This document shows positions 11,376-23,319 of a DNA stretch of 64,000 nucleotides, piece by piece. The notes beneath the pieces were generated by a model. The model saw only the letters and a list, made by a program, of their open reading frames with translations, searched no databases and was not told where the DNA came from. Each line of letters opens with the position of its first letter. Within the stretch, counting starts at the first letter, position 1. A program made the translations under genes and the position numbers. Source of the DNA: Chlorops oryzae (taxonomy: Eukaryota > Arthropoda > Insecta > Diptera > Chloropidae); assembly GCA_020466095.1 (NCBI GenBank), contig CM035808.1, positions 3,451,647-3,515,646 on the forward strand, in the 5' to 3' direction.

Positions 11376-12171
11376 TTTACACAAACACGCTTTAGTTTTG
11401 AAATTTCTCTTATCGAATGTTGTGTATCAGAATTATACACGGAATTTTTTTTCTTTGACTCAAATCTAATAGATAACTGTATGTCCTAACTCTATTCTTT
11501 TTTTTTTTTTTTTATTTAAATCAGCAGGCGAAATGCAAAAGTTACGGGCCGTCTCCAATTTCTGTTTTCCATCTGTCAAATAGCGATTATTATCAATGAA
11601 GACCAGCCAATGGACGGATTTCCGATTTCCACACACAAATTTTTCTTCTTTTTAATTATGTGATATGAAAACTGAGACGAATGAGAATTTCTTCTACTCC
11701 CGTTGCTCTTTTCGCCTACTTAGTTGATATTTCGAAGAAAAATTTACATGTGGAAATCCGGAAAATGTTGGCACTACCTGTGGCTAGTTTTACATCAGAC
11801 TAATTGACATACTAACGTTAGCTGAAAGTCGTAAGTGGTTCTTCTAAATTGTTCCGGGCCACAAACTCACACCTTAAGACTGAGTTACTCTTGATTGAAC
11901 GTAACTTAACTTAACTTATTGAAATCTGTTTTCCACAGATTCTTATCTTAAGTCAAATTAAGTTATCAGTAACTGCTCCCATACAAAATGTACTAAACAT
12001 ATCAAGTCAGCTGATTTTAACAAGTAAAGTTAAGTTACGTTTTGCTCACTTTCGTTTTGTCAAATGTGAAGTTGGCTGCGAGCTGGTTTTTGACGTTTGC
12101 TTCATTTGCTTTCTACTTTCGAGGTGTTAATAACAGAGATTGTTCGGGAAATATAAAATTTAAAGTTTCAA
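11376..12171. other. Intergenic region upstream of Tom40
   Basis: Presumably holds the Tom40 promoter (minus strand). A loose inverted pair (GGATTTCCGATTTCCACA near 11617 and TGTGGAAATCCGGAAAAT near 11750) suggests a small old MITE. No other gene seen. Confidence 0.4.
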
Positions 12172-12588
12172 ATGTCGGGGAAGTGGTCGCGCGAATGCAT
12201 AGAAAAGCTAATTGTGCTAATGCAACAAAATCCGTGCATATATTATATCAAATCGCCGGAATATGCCCGAACGCATCTTTTTAATCTTAAAATCAACCCT
12301 AAATCAGGGATACTTAATTATGTTATTTTAATTTATTTCAAAAATCAACGCTGCGCGAACGGAGCAAACGTCAAAAACAGACAAAAAAATGAAAATTGCT
12401 CGGCAATCTTTTTTATACGTGTAAAAGCGAAGGCAACTCCAAAAGAGAATTTGGAAAAAATTGCCGGCGATAATTGCCCTAGTCTTAAAAGCCTCGTTCA
12501 ATCAAGAGTAACTGAGCCTTTAATTTGTTATATGAAAAGTTTACGTGAGTGGAAGCCCGTTTGGACTAGTCCACGAAAAACTTTCTAG
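12172..12588 (+). CDS. Uncertain small ORF with MADF-like start
   Basis: Open frame of 138 codons with an ATG. The first 30 residues (MSGKWSRECIEKLIVLMQQN, then PCIYYIKSPEY) resemble the opening helix of a MADF DNA-binding domain: Trp, Glu, a Leu-Ile pair, a Pro, then a Tyr. The rest is AT-driven and looks intron-like at about 12280-12340; KENLEKIAGD later could be a further MADF piece. I cannot place exons with confidence. It may be a decayed MADF gene, one exon of one, or chance. Confidence 0.28.
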   Translation: MSGKWSRECIEKLIVLMQQNPCIYYIKSPEYARTHLFNLKINPKSGILNYVILIYFKNQRCANGANVKNRQKNENCSAIFFIRVKAKATPKENLEKIAGDNCPSLKSLVQSRVTEPLICYMKSLREWKPVWTSPRKTF

Positions 12589-14030
12589 TTTTCGCAACTG
12601 GACATTTTCTGACTCGCTTACATTCAGCGAATTAAGTGCTGTGTGTTTCGAAAATACATTTATTTCAATTAATACAAAAATTTCTACAAATTCGTTTACA
12701 ATATTTGGTTAATGTATTGAAATTGAAAATTTTAATTCATTCACTGACATTACTCATAGGCAAACTTCCGAAATTTAAAATTTTCAAATTCAACCAAACT
12801 TTAGATTCTCAACCAATTTTTAATTGCTCCTGATTTTGTTCGAGTTATATAAAATTAGAGCAGCGGTGGGCGAGCGCTATCCCGCGGGGCGCTGCAAACT
12901 GCGCAGTCGGCTACACACGACTTGTGCGTGAATCATGAAAACGCTCAGTTCGCTCGCTGTCAGTCGTAAATCTCGAATAGAATTGTTCATGCATTAGTAT
13001 GCTTGCGAAATTAAAACAAAAATTAGCGATGAAAAATTTTCATCGAAATCAGGGAAGAAAATGCTTTTGTTCATTGAAAAATTCTAAATAATCGGTAGCT
13101 CATGTTTATTTGTCATTGAAAATTGCATAACGATTGCCGGAATAATTATATCGAATAAGTTGCATTATTTTCGTGCTTTCATAAAATTCATTAGCTGATA
13201 AAAGCAAAAAAAAATTTAATTAAAACCTCAAAATTTCCCACTTGGTTTCTTTTGTTAGTTATCGCTTGCCGATCGTACCTACGCAAACTTTTCTCTCAGT
13301 GCTTTTGTCGAGTTGCTACTACGCCATACGCAAGTGCGATAAGTGCAATGGTGTTGGTGCGCCCATCTCTGAATTAGAGCAACATTCTCGCAATGCAATA
13401 AAAAAATTTGAAAGGTTTGGCCAAAACGAACTTGGAGACGCCCTGTAATAAACATGAGGAATAATCAGCTGTCTAATTTCGGTGATGACACTTTCAGTAA
13501 AAAAAATTCAAGTATTTTAATCGACTATTCATTTTACCAATGAAGCTAATTACACAGTAAGTGCCGGCAAAGTCGTATAAAATAATTTTCCAAAGCTTGT
13601 CATTTGAATTCATTGGAAAGGGAAAGTAGGAAAGATTGCGAAAATTTAAGACACTACCGTCTCCTTTCTTCTAAGATCTTTCTATACTTATTTCATTGTT
13701 GAGCAACATATGTTTCGGAGCCTGACTCAGAACTTAAACAATTTGCTATGCAAAATATTTTTCTGTTAGTAATCCATTTCACTTCGCCGTGCGGCCCTCG
13801 CAATCAAACGAAATGTTTTACTATTGTATGTAAAAGTCTGTTGATTTCCTCCGAAATTCTGGTGATTTTTTAAATACGTATACATTTTACCTAAATATGT
13901 TCCTAATGCGTGAAAATTTCCAATTCAAATTTGCTTGGAAATATAGGCATCTCTCGATTATTCTTCATTTAAGAGGCGATACATGTATCGAAGCTCATAT
14001 AAACAATCGAAAATATGGGTTAAAACAGTA
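12589..14030. other. Intergenic, no gene recognised
   Basis: Mostly AT-rich. A GC-rich patch at about 12860-12930 (GTGGGCGAGCGC...) stands out, but no matching inverted end was found. A short frame at 13242-13448 lacks an ATG and any known domain. Confidence 0.4.
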
Positions 14031-14160
14031 AGTATGGCAGCATTGCTGGAAAAGCGAAGAATGTCAACAAGAAGTGGAACACCAAAAAGCATGGTTGCCG
14101 TTTGCCTAACTTTCTTGGATCAAAAAGTGTAACAGAGTGAGTAAAAAATTTATATATCTT

Positions 14161-14330
14161 GCCGGTCACACGTATGAAAACATGTTTTGAAACAATTTGT
14201 AAGTAGAGAAAGACGTGGGAAGAAAAGAGATGGTTGTTTGTTGAATGTTCCGAAACAATCCTTGTTTCTCTTTCTTTCTCATGCGTTCAAATGGGATGTT
14301 TTCGAAACATGTTCCATAAGTGTGACCGGC
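14161..14330. mobile_element. MITE with GCCGGTCACAC ends
   Basis: The ends GCCGGTCACACGTATG and CATAAGTGTGACCGGC (right, inverted) match with two differences, followed by AACATGTTT on both arms. The flanks TATATCTT / AGTATCTT may be an imperfect 8-bp duplication. About 170 bp, no coding. Confidence 0.7.
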
Positions 14331-15066
14331 GAGTATCTTATTGCATATATTAATACATTTAATGAAAAAAATTACATCACTAGAAACATATTTTATATTG
14401 AAAAACAAATTTCAATAAGAAAACAAATTTAACAACTCTTAACCATAAGAAAAATTATACAAAAATGTATAAAATACAATCAGCTGAGCATTTTGACAAA
14501 AATTTACCAATATACCATTATTTATGAAAAAAGTTTAATTTCAAATTGTAATAATGTTAGCGAAATGCATGAATATTCAAATTCTGATGATTTAAAAAAG
14601 ACCAAAGTAATCCAAGGCCTCTTTTGAAAAACAGTAAGCTTCCTAATGTTTTATGTTATAAATTTTTAATTTTAATTACATTTTTAAAGAAACAAATTTA
14701 AAAAATCACAAATAATTGCAAGTGAAGTAACCAACACTTTAACTTCTTTCATTTAAGTGTAAGCTCATAGATTTCATAACTCGTATTTCTTTAATATAAC
14801 GAATTACGATTTCCGATTATGTATTCCATAAACAGTAAAATGTAAAATTGTCATTTGAGGATGGCAGCATTGCTGCAAATCGCGAAGAATGTCAACAAGA
14901 CGTTCAATAGCTGAGAGAGAAAAAAAGAGAAAAGAGAACGAAAATCGGAAAACGGCGAAACGGCGAAACGAAGAAATGAATAGGAATTATTATCATAAAT
15001 TCGCATTTAAATAAAAACAAATTGATAAAATTGGACTGCGGAAAATAGCAAAATAAACGCCGGAAA
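14331..15066. other. Upstream region of the d4-like gene
   Basis: Contains a direct copy (14863-14907) of a block at 14036-14080 that begins GGCAGCATTGCTG and includes GAAGAATGTCAACAAGA. GA-rich stretches at 14905-14970 may belong to the 5' UTR. No TATA-type promoter is convincing. Confidence 0.4.
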
Positions 15067-16266
15067 ATGCCCGTCGATATTCAAATAGTTTCGCCACCGA
15101 ATTTGGCAAAAATCGAGAGTTTCTTCAAAGACTCTTCTTATCGCGAAACGATTGAGTTTAGGTAGGTTTTTTAAATTGCAATTTAAATGTTCAACTTTGT
15201 AAGCTTTATCATTTGTGTTTTTTTTTTTTTTTTTTTTTGCTTGGTCTTAAGTGCAAATTTCAACACAAGACTTTGTGTCGAGCGTCGTTTGCGATTGCCG
15301 TTTCTCGATCCCCAAACTGGAGTTGCACAAAACCACTCACAGCTTTTCATAGATCAAAGACAGAGAATGCCCGGTTTAAGGGAAGGTCAGATATATACAT
15401 ACCCGGCTGCACGATGGAGGAAAAGCCGGCGACAATATCTGAATAAAATGTATCGGTAAGGTTGATAAGTGAAACAATTCTCGATTTATTCGAGGCTAAT
15501 TAGTCTGGTATTAGTTTCAATGATAGACCGTTTCAAGCGCTACGCAAAGAACATGACACAATGATTGCCAATAGTAGTAGCCTATCGTCGCATTCAGCCG
15601 CATGCACGGCATCTCCTAGCATTGGCATTCCACATCACGAAAATGATTTAATAAATGGTACATTTCTTGAAGAATCTTCTTCATTGGGCGCAGCTGGTGG
15701 CGACACTTCCGATAGCAAGGATAGTCAGCAACAACAGCTACAGCAACAGACACAGACATTGTCGCAACAACATCTTAAAGAGGATTTATCCAAAGAATGG
15801 TTCTACGATGACATGGATATGAATGATGTCGACTCATTGGAAGAACCGAAATCACCAGCCGATGATGAATACGATTACGATCCACGTTATGGTACGAAAA
15901 AGGCACGAAGAAAGCGTCGTGCTGGAAAACGCGCCATGTTTACACCCGGTGAAGGTAGCACACGTCGTCGATCGGGTGGACGAGGTCGTGGGCAGTGCTG
16001 CAGCAACTTCTGATTTATCCTTTTCGGGCGTGGATGCAATCGATGCTGCTGTAGCCGATAGTAGTATGACACCGACAACTACAAGCGGGCGACGCTCTCG
16101 CGGTACTCGCGGCCGTAGACGAACGAAAGGGAATGCATGCGACCAGCCGCTAAGTCCCGGACTAAACTGTGAACCACCATCATTCGAATCGGCAGCAGCA
16201 GCTGTCGGTGTTAACGACAACACAGAGGAACATGCCGACCTACGTAACTACCGAAAATACCTTTAA
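15067..16266 (+). CDS. d4: d4/DPF (requiem) family protein, N-terminal part; frameshifted
   Basis: Exons 15067-15161, 15252-15455 and 15515-16266, with GT..AG junctions and phases 2 and 2. The first exon starts [20 protein letters not shown]. The second carries the conserved requiem N-domain: [30 protein letters not shown] and [19 protein letters not shown]. The third continues [14 protein letters not shown], then Gln-rich, acidic ([10 protein letters not shown]) and Arg-rich stretches. At GGG 15990-15992 one extra base shifts the frame; ignoring it, the frame runs to TAA at 16264-16266, about 349 residues. Family members normally continue with a C2H2 finger and a double PHD finger that reads acetylated histone tails in BAF-type complexes. 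No such exons are visible downstream, so this is a short isoform, a truncated gene, or a gene whose other exons lie elsewhere. Family identity is firm; completeness is not. Confidence 0.82.
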
Positions 16267-16950
16267 GGAGAGGTCGATTGTCCCGTCCCGCCCCAGCCCC
16301 CGCCCGCTCCCCCGCATCGGCTAGTTTCAGCGTATTGTGATGATGAATTCTCAGCAGTATGTGCGAACTTTGCTAAGCTTTCTTTCCTTTTGTAAATACA
16401 AAAATTTCTTGCTGTATAGAGAGAGAATCCCTTTTCGATATAACCACGAGCTAATTAGTTTTGTTTATAGATTGTTTTTAATGATTTTTAGCATAATCAT
16501 CCGAACAACAGTTTATTTAAATGTTTTATTGAAATTTTCAACACATAAACGAAAGAGGACCAATGTTTGCATGTGTGTTGTTATCTATCTTCCTATTTAT
16601 TCGCATATGAAGTATACCTAAAAAAAAAAGAGAGAGAAAAAAAATAGCCAATTGTTATTTATGAAAGCAACACTTAAAAAACGGTTTCAATACATTTTAA
16701 GCGTTGTATATACATATATATTATAAAATACCACATATATATGCACGATAAACTGTTTTTTTTTTTTTTTTAATATTTTTATTATTAGCAAATACCCCCC
16801 GAACAGTTCCCAAAACAGGCTTGCAAGCAAGGCATCATATCGAATTAGAAAAATATCTTTTAATTCAATTAATTTCCGAAGTGAACAGAATTTTTGTTAG
16901 AACAAAATTATTCGATTAAATTTTGTAGATTCAGTCGAACGTATTCAATT
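16267..16950. other. 3' flank of the d4-like gene
   Basis: Begins with a C-rich stretch (16278-16320), then becomes AT-rich. Probably 3' UTR. No PHD or zinc-finger coding segment found on either strand. Confidence 0.45.
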
Positions 16951-17756
16951 CAGACCTGTTAAATAATGATTATTTAATTAATGATTAATTAATCAGATTA
17001 TTTTTTTCTTATGAGTGAAATAGTGATTATTTAATGATTATTTTTGTATGACCTATATTAATCAATGATTGCGATTACCAAATAATCATGAAATAATCAG
17101 GATTATTTCAGATTATGGAAAAAAATCAGAAAAAATCAAAAAATAATCAAAAAAATAATCCCGATTATTTTTAGATTACTTTTGAATATTTTTGATTTTT
17201 TTTTTTGATTATTTTTGATTTTTCCTGATTATTTTTGGGTTTTTTGATTTTTTTTGATTATTTTTGATTTGTTCTGATTTTTTTTTTATTAATTTTAATT
17301 ATTTTCAATTTGTAATTGAATAACATCGTTTTTCCAAAGTTTCCCTATAGTCCGTGGGACCGGCACCGGACAAGTGAATTCACCGGCCACCTGTGGTTAG
17401 GACCAATTACAAATTGAAAATAATTAAAATTAATAAAAAAAAAATCAGAACAAATCAAAAATAGTCAAAAAAAAATCAAAAAACCCAAAAATAATCAGGA
17501 AAAATCAAAAATAATCAAAGAAACTCAAAATTTTTCAAAAATAATCTAAAATTAATCGAGATTATTTTTTTGATTATTTTTGATTTTTTCTGATTTTTTT
17601 CATTAATCTGAAATAGTCCTGATTATTTCACGATTATTTGGTAATCGCAATCATTAATAATCAAAAATTTCAAGAAGTTAAATTAATAATGATTATGGAT
17701 TAAAAAAAGAACAATAATTCATGATTATTAATCTTAATCGGGATTTAACAGGTCTG
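16951..17756. mobile_element. Long AT-rich foldback element, hAT-type duplication
   Basis: The ends are CAGACCTGTTAAAT and its complement ATTTAACAGGTCTG. The 8-bp duplication ATTCAATT flanks both (16943-16950 and 17757-17764). Arms of about 370 bases, made largely of repeated GATTATTTTT units, pair with each other. Only the centre (about 17325-17405) is unique and GC-richer (GTCCGTGGGACCGGCACCGG). No coding. Confidence 0.85.
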
Positions 17757-18141
17757 ATTCAATTATAAAGATCCTAGGAATTAAATTTAAGAAATGGAGA
17801 CCGGAATTATTTTTAGGAATGTATAAAGTTTGGCTACCAAAAACAAATGACTTGTAATTAAGTACTGAAAAGAAATAAATTTCATTTGAAGAATATTGAA
17901 ATTTAAACTGAAAGGTTTTTTATCAACGCCATTCACTCAACTAAATCAACTCATAAGGGCCAGAAATTAGAAGATAAGAAATTAATAAAAATTTTTACCA
18001 AAAAGGTTGTAATTCTCTCAGTTTTCGCTGACACGCCTAAATGAGAGAACTGCTGCCTTTTTTTTATTAAAAGTCAGACATTCTCTTAATTAATATTCCC
18101 CGAGAATTTTTCGTTCTTCACGTGGAAAGGAAGAATTCCTA

Positions 18142-18485
18142 ATGCCACGTTTCCACTTAGTGTTTTATTGAGTGTTTTAGCGATTTTCGTGTTTGAGGCT
18201 AAAACAACTAGAATGTTATGTGTTTTATCCTACCAAATTTTAACACGTAGACAAGGTGTTTTATAGTATAAAACATCATCAAAACGCAACTAAAACGTTA
18301 AAGAAGAAAATCAATTTTAAAAACTGTACATTTGTTAACAATTGCTTCTGTTTTTTTTTTTAATTATTACGAAAGAAATTCAATTTTTTTCTTAAATTTA
18401 AAAAATTACTAGTGGAAACGGTAGTGTTTTATTGACATGTTTTACTAAAACATCTAAAAATAAAACATTTATGGAAACATGGCAT
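18142..18485. mobile_element. MITE with ATGCCACGTTTCCAC ends (TA target)
   Basis: ATGCCACGTTTCCA at the left and TGGAAACATGGCAT at the right are inverted copies with one mismatch. TA dinucleotides flank it (18140-18141 and 18486-18487), as in Tc1/mariner-type insertion. The interior repeats GTGTTTTA and TAAAACA motifs. It sits inside an older element whose right end (AGAATCGGGCTG, to 18596) matches the family at 24324 and 56929. Confidence 0.72.
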
Positions 18486-18625
18486 TAGCTTCAATAAAAG
18501 AAAAAAAGCTTTAAAATGTTCAAAATTCTCGCCTAGAATGGGAGAATTTTTTCAAATCCACATGGAAAATTCCCCGGGAATACTTAGAATCGGGCTGAAT
18601 ATAAAATTTTTTATCGAATCGACTT

Positions 18626-19229
18626 CAGTGTTGGAAAAGTAGGTGTAATTGTACTTTTTTCGGCCCTTTTTCACTTTTCAAAGGTACATTAGGTACAATT
18701 TGTCCATTTTAGGTACAATTTCAAGTGGAAGAAATTTTGTTAGTGAATGAAATGTTGAAAGCTCTTCTGTGGTTATCCGCGACTACTCCTGATTCTATTG
18801 CAATATTCTGATTAAATTTTGACAGAAGCGGCATTGGCCGTCATAAGAATATATGTCACGGGTTGGTTATCGAAATTGGAATAGATTACTCCATCGTATC
18901 AGTAGGTACCTCTCGTTTTGCAAAGCAATGTCATCGTTCGGGAGTGAATAACACCTTCTCTCGATGACATTGCCATTAGAATTGGTATGAATAACATCTC
19001 CTTTAAATGACCATGTCATCAGATTTGAGAAGTACTCAAATATTCCCCTTGATGTCTTCGGTGAAAACATGAATGAATTTACCATTTATGAGAAAAATTC
19101 CGGCTGGGTATATTATTTGTCATTTATGAGAAAAATTCCGGCTGGGTATATTAGGTACACTTTACTATATTTAGGTACAATTTATGGATCATTTTAGGTA
19201 CACACTGAAATTTTCATTTTCCAACACTG
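18626..19229. mobile_element. hAT-type MITE, CAGTGTTGGAAAA family
   Basis: CAGTGTTGGAAAA at the left mirrors TTTTCCAACACTG at the right. The 8-bp duplication ATCGACTT is at 18618-18625 and 19230-19237. Subterminal GGTACAATT and TAGGTACA motifs repeat inside. A 38-bp stretch ending CCGGCTGGGTATATTA is tandemly doubled near 19086-19152. No transposase. Confidence 0.9.
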
Positions 19230-19551
19230 ATCGACTTATACCTGGTTTTCAATAGCGTCGGAATTTCTGAAAATATTCAACACATGCAAACGTATGGAAG
19301 CGATTTTAATCAACTGCGGATTTGATTGTAACTGGTTTCGTACGTTTGTATTCGATGAATATTTGCAGTAATAACTGTCCAAAAATTCCCGCGCTATTGG
19401 AAATCATCTATTAGTCATAAGAAGTCCACTGATGAAGGTGAATTGTCTTGATAGATTTCTTTACGTTTATTTCCCTTCGAATTCGGCACAAAAAACGAAT
19501 CGGTTCAAATCGGTTAACGCGATCTTCTGCACCTAATTTTGCGCCCATGAG

Positions 19552-19926
19552 CAGTGTTGTCGTTTTCGTATCTCAGAAAGTAGCAAAATGTCTTTAAAAT
19601 AGTAGTTTTTATAAAATAAAAGGAGTATATTAAAAAAAAAGGAACTTTTAATAATACAAGAAAAAGAAAACGTAGTTAGGCTAGTTTAAAAACCTCGAAG
19701 ACTCGTAAACCAAGAAGGCTTTTTTCACTTTTAATGGAATGTCCTAGTTGCTTATAGTATATGTATATATATATAGGATTGCCAGACAGTTAATTTTCAC
19801 CGCACAAAGCTATAACAAAATTGATTTACAACCAAATAGTAGTACGTTAGCGAAAGGAGTAGTAAAGTAGTACGGCAACACAAAAAGGAGCAAAAAAACT
19901 ACTATAGTAGCATTTCGACAGCACTG
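19552..19926. mobile_element. hAT-type MITE, CAGTGTTGTCG family
   Basis: The ends CAGTGTTGTCGTTTTCG and (right) CGACAGCACTG are inverted with small differences. The 8-bp duplication CCCATGAG is at 19544-19551 and 19927-19934. The interior is AT-rich with repeated TAGTAGT motifs and no coding frame of note. Confidence 0.88.
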
Positions 19927-19934
19927 CCCATGAG

Positions 19935-21440
19935 TCGACAATGCATTCTCTGTGACAGAAAGGAAAAACCGATTAAGTTGACTTAGCCTCAAAATGAGTA
20001 ATAGCAAAAAAAAAAAAAAGAAATGGATTTTTTTTTGGATTTTAAAAATCCAACGAATTTATTCCGATCTTTGGACTGAAACAAAAATTTCATAAACTTG
20101 TAAAATTCGAAATCAATTAATAAAAAATTTTTTCTAATTAAAAATAGCATTAGAAAATCAAAAGAATGCGCCGAAATATTTCTCTGCAACGCTCGAAGCA
20201 ATCATTTTCTTAGGGACGGACGGACGGACAGCAGCACTTTTTTATCATTATAATTTCCTTTTCCAATTCTAAATTTATTGCCAACGTGCGAATGGTATTC
20301 AGAGCACTCAACAACGCATACGTCAGGGGGTTTATTTTATTTTTTTCTTCTGCCTAACGCCAAATAAATATAGATTTTCTTGAATGAAATTCAAATTCCT
20401 CACCTCACATTGATTGATGCACACACGCAGTTGGATGCCCCCGCTGCTTGTTGATGGTGATGATGGCGATTCAAATTGATGTATCACAATTCAAGAATTC
20501 ATAAAATCACTAAATGATGCAATAAAAAGAATAACAATCACTTGTCGCCGAGGTAGTACTAAAGTGCAACAACTCCGCCCCCACCCAACAAAAAAAAAAA
20601 AAAAAAAAATGCTTCCATCGATATAGGTCAGTCCTTAAAACCGCCTATGAAGCACATTGTCAACCAACGCACTATGGTTCAAAAGACCAGTTTTTGCGGC
20701 AAAAAGTCATTTTTATTTTTGTTGTTTTTTTTTAAAAATTTTTATTCCTATAGGTTTGAGATACTTCAAATAAGAAAAAAATTATTAGAAAAATATGATA
20801 GCTGGCAACCCTTTTGCTCTACGGGACGTCAAAACTGTTGTTTTGTGTTTTCTTCGTTTTGACATTTCGTACGCATGAAATTATGTTCTGATTCGAAAGC
20901 GCATTGCTTGAAAAGTATTGTGAGATTGATTTATTTTAATAATGGAAAGTGTTGCTAAAGGTATGTTGAACAAAGTATTAATTCCTCTTTATTAAAGTTG
21001 CCTTCGTTTTTGTGCTGCAGTCTTTTGAAGTGTATCATCTTTTTCGACTTTTTCTTTTTATTAATTTTGTGTTTCGTGGAGTAGAAGTAACGGGATTGTC
21101 ACGGATTGTCGAAAAGTTTTATATTTTTGGAAAGGCTGTAGTATCTTCTTTTTTATGATTATAAAATTATCTGCAGATAAGTGCCGATCATCTGTAAAAT
21201 TATAATTTTTCCGAATCAATTACGATTAAGAACTCAGAAATTTTTCAATTTTGGGTCGACAACAACAAAGAAAATGATGCTGTTTTGAATTGGGTCGCTT
21301 CAAAATTGAAAGGACGTATTGGTGATGAAGGAATGGCATCAACAAAACAAAAAGTTAAAAATAATAAAATTGAATTAACTTTATTTAACAGTTTTAATAG
21401 TTTAAAAAATTCGTTTATGAGTTGAGGTAATGATTTGTAA
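19935..21440. other. Intergenic, no gene recognised
   Basis: AT-rich DNA with homopolymer runs, including poly-A at 20590-20609. An ATG-initiated short reading at about 20943 is followed by GT, but nothing identifiable follows. No conserved exon seen. Confidence 0.4.
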
Positions 21441-21980
21441 TAAAAATCTGATACCAGATTTGAAATCAGCGACCCCAAAAACCCCCTTGTAATAAAGTTT
21501 TTTGGAAAAAGATCTATTTTTAAAAAATTTGGCCGCCATATTGGATCAGCCATTTTGTTTTTTGAAAATCTGACACCAGATTTGAAATCAGCGACCCCAA
21601 AAACCCCCTTGTAATAAAGTTTTTTGGAAAAAGATCTATTTTTAAAAAATTTGGCCGCCATATTGGATCAGCCATTTTGTTTTTTGAAAATCTGACACCA
21701 GATTTGAAATCAGCGACCCCAAAAACCCCCTTGTAATAAAGTTTTTTGGAAAAAGATCTATTTTTAAAAAATTTGGCCGCCATATTGGATCAGCCATTTT
21801 GTTTTTTGAAAATCTGACACCAGATTTGAAATCAGCGACCCCAAAAACCCCCTTGTAATAAAGTTTTTTGGAAAAAGATCTATTTTTAAAAAAATTTGGC
21901 CGCCATATTGGATCAGTCATTTTGTTTTTTGAAAATCTGACACCAGATTTGAAATCAGCGACCCCAAAAACCCCCTTACC
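21441..21980. repeat. 122-bp tandem repeat, about 4.4 units
   Basis: The motif TGACACCAGATTTG recurs at 21449 (variant), 21571, 21693, 21815 and 21938, a period of 122 (once 123). Each unit includes GGCCGCCATATTGGATCA. Units are almost identical, which points to recent amplification. On the minus strand all three frames stay open across several units, which explains the overlapping ORFs of up to 138 codons here. Confidence 0.95.
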
Positions 21981-23283
21981 GAAAAAATCGTTCTTATTGG
22001 AAGAGTCCTTCATATTTTTGCCGCTGTTTTGGGGGTTTCCGCCCATAGTGCAACGGCGAATGTCTTTGGTGCATGTTCTTTATTCCTCACTTGATCGATT
22101 ATGTTTTTCTTCTTCGAATTGGAATTTTTGGCCCAAAAATAAACATTCCTATGCGACACTGTGTGTTCTATTTCGAATCGCTAGAAGAAATCGCGAACGC
22201 ATTCTTTAGGGCTTTTTCACAGACGCATCCGATAAGAGGCATCGCGTTATTTGGATGAACTATTTTTAGGGAGACCTCATACAATTCACTTTGTTGCCTT
22301 ATTTTCATTTATGCTTTTTAACATTTATTTTATTTTATTTTGTTTTTTTTTTTTGCTTTTGCCGCTGAGGAATGTTGTTATGCACTTAAAAAAAATAGTT
22401 GATGCGTTACTCTCGCCAGCTAGCTTAAAGCGCCATCATTTGTCGCGTCAGTTATTTTTATTTATTTCTTTTGCCGCTTGGGTCGCCGAAAATAAAAACG
22501 CACTAAATTCCTAGGTGAGTCCATCGCCATTGCAATGCGCTAAACATCATTATTTTTATTATTTATTTTTTTTTTTTGCTAATTTTACATTCTAGCTCGT
22601 TTGGTTCAATAAACTCTGTGCTTTTTGTTTTGAAGAGAAAAATGCGAAAAAAACGCCTCACCGTTTATCGGTTCGAAGATATCAAAAGGTCAGGTTTGAA
22701 ATGGCCGGCCAAGATCTAAATCGTTCCGACCTAGACTTTTCGTTTTTTTTTTTTGGCAGACATTCTTGCAGTTTCCCTTTTCGATTTTTTTTAACATTTT
22801 TTTTTTTATATTTTTATATTGTTTTTTTTTTTTTTTTCTTTTTAAGTACAATGGATTTCGTAATTTGTCGAATAGCATTGACCGTATCCTTCCTTGCCTT
22901 GAAAGTGAAAATGCACTAAAGTCGAAAATAAATTTGTCGTTAAAAAAAAAAAAAAAAAAAAAAAAATGAGGCGACATTTTTCGTTGCATTTCGCGAATTG
23001 GTTCAGTGAACTTCTGAAAAACTTTATTCAGTGCATCTGCATGTGCGCACATGTGTATGTTTTGTGTGTTCTAGCTAACAGCAAAGTCCAGGAATTCCTC
23101 ATGCACACACAGCATACGCCCGCTTATTTAGTTTCTTTTATTTCCAGTGAAATTTGCTCGTTTTCCGCCTGACTTTGATTGCTTAATCTTGAAGAAAGCG
23201 TCAACGATGGTGGAGCGTGGAGGATGGAGGATGGAGTGCATCGTGGAACTTCACGTGCTGGTGTCGACAATTCTGTTTGTTTG

Positions 23284-23319
<36 letters not shown>

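Noticed and set aside
15823..16266. Separate 147-codon ORF as an independent gene
   Set aside because: It is the continuation of the d4-like frame after the one-base shift; its first half is the out-of-frame reading of d4.
21245..22046. Overlapping ORFs of 87-138 codons
   Set aside because: They are the 122-bp satellite read in shifted frames.
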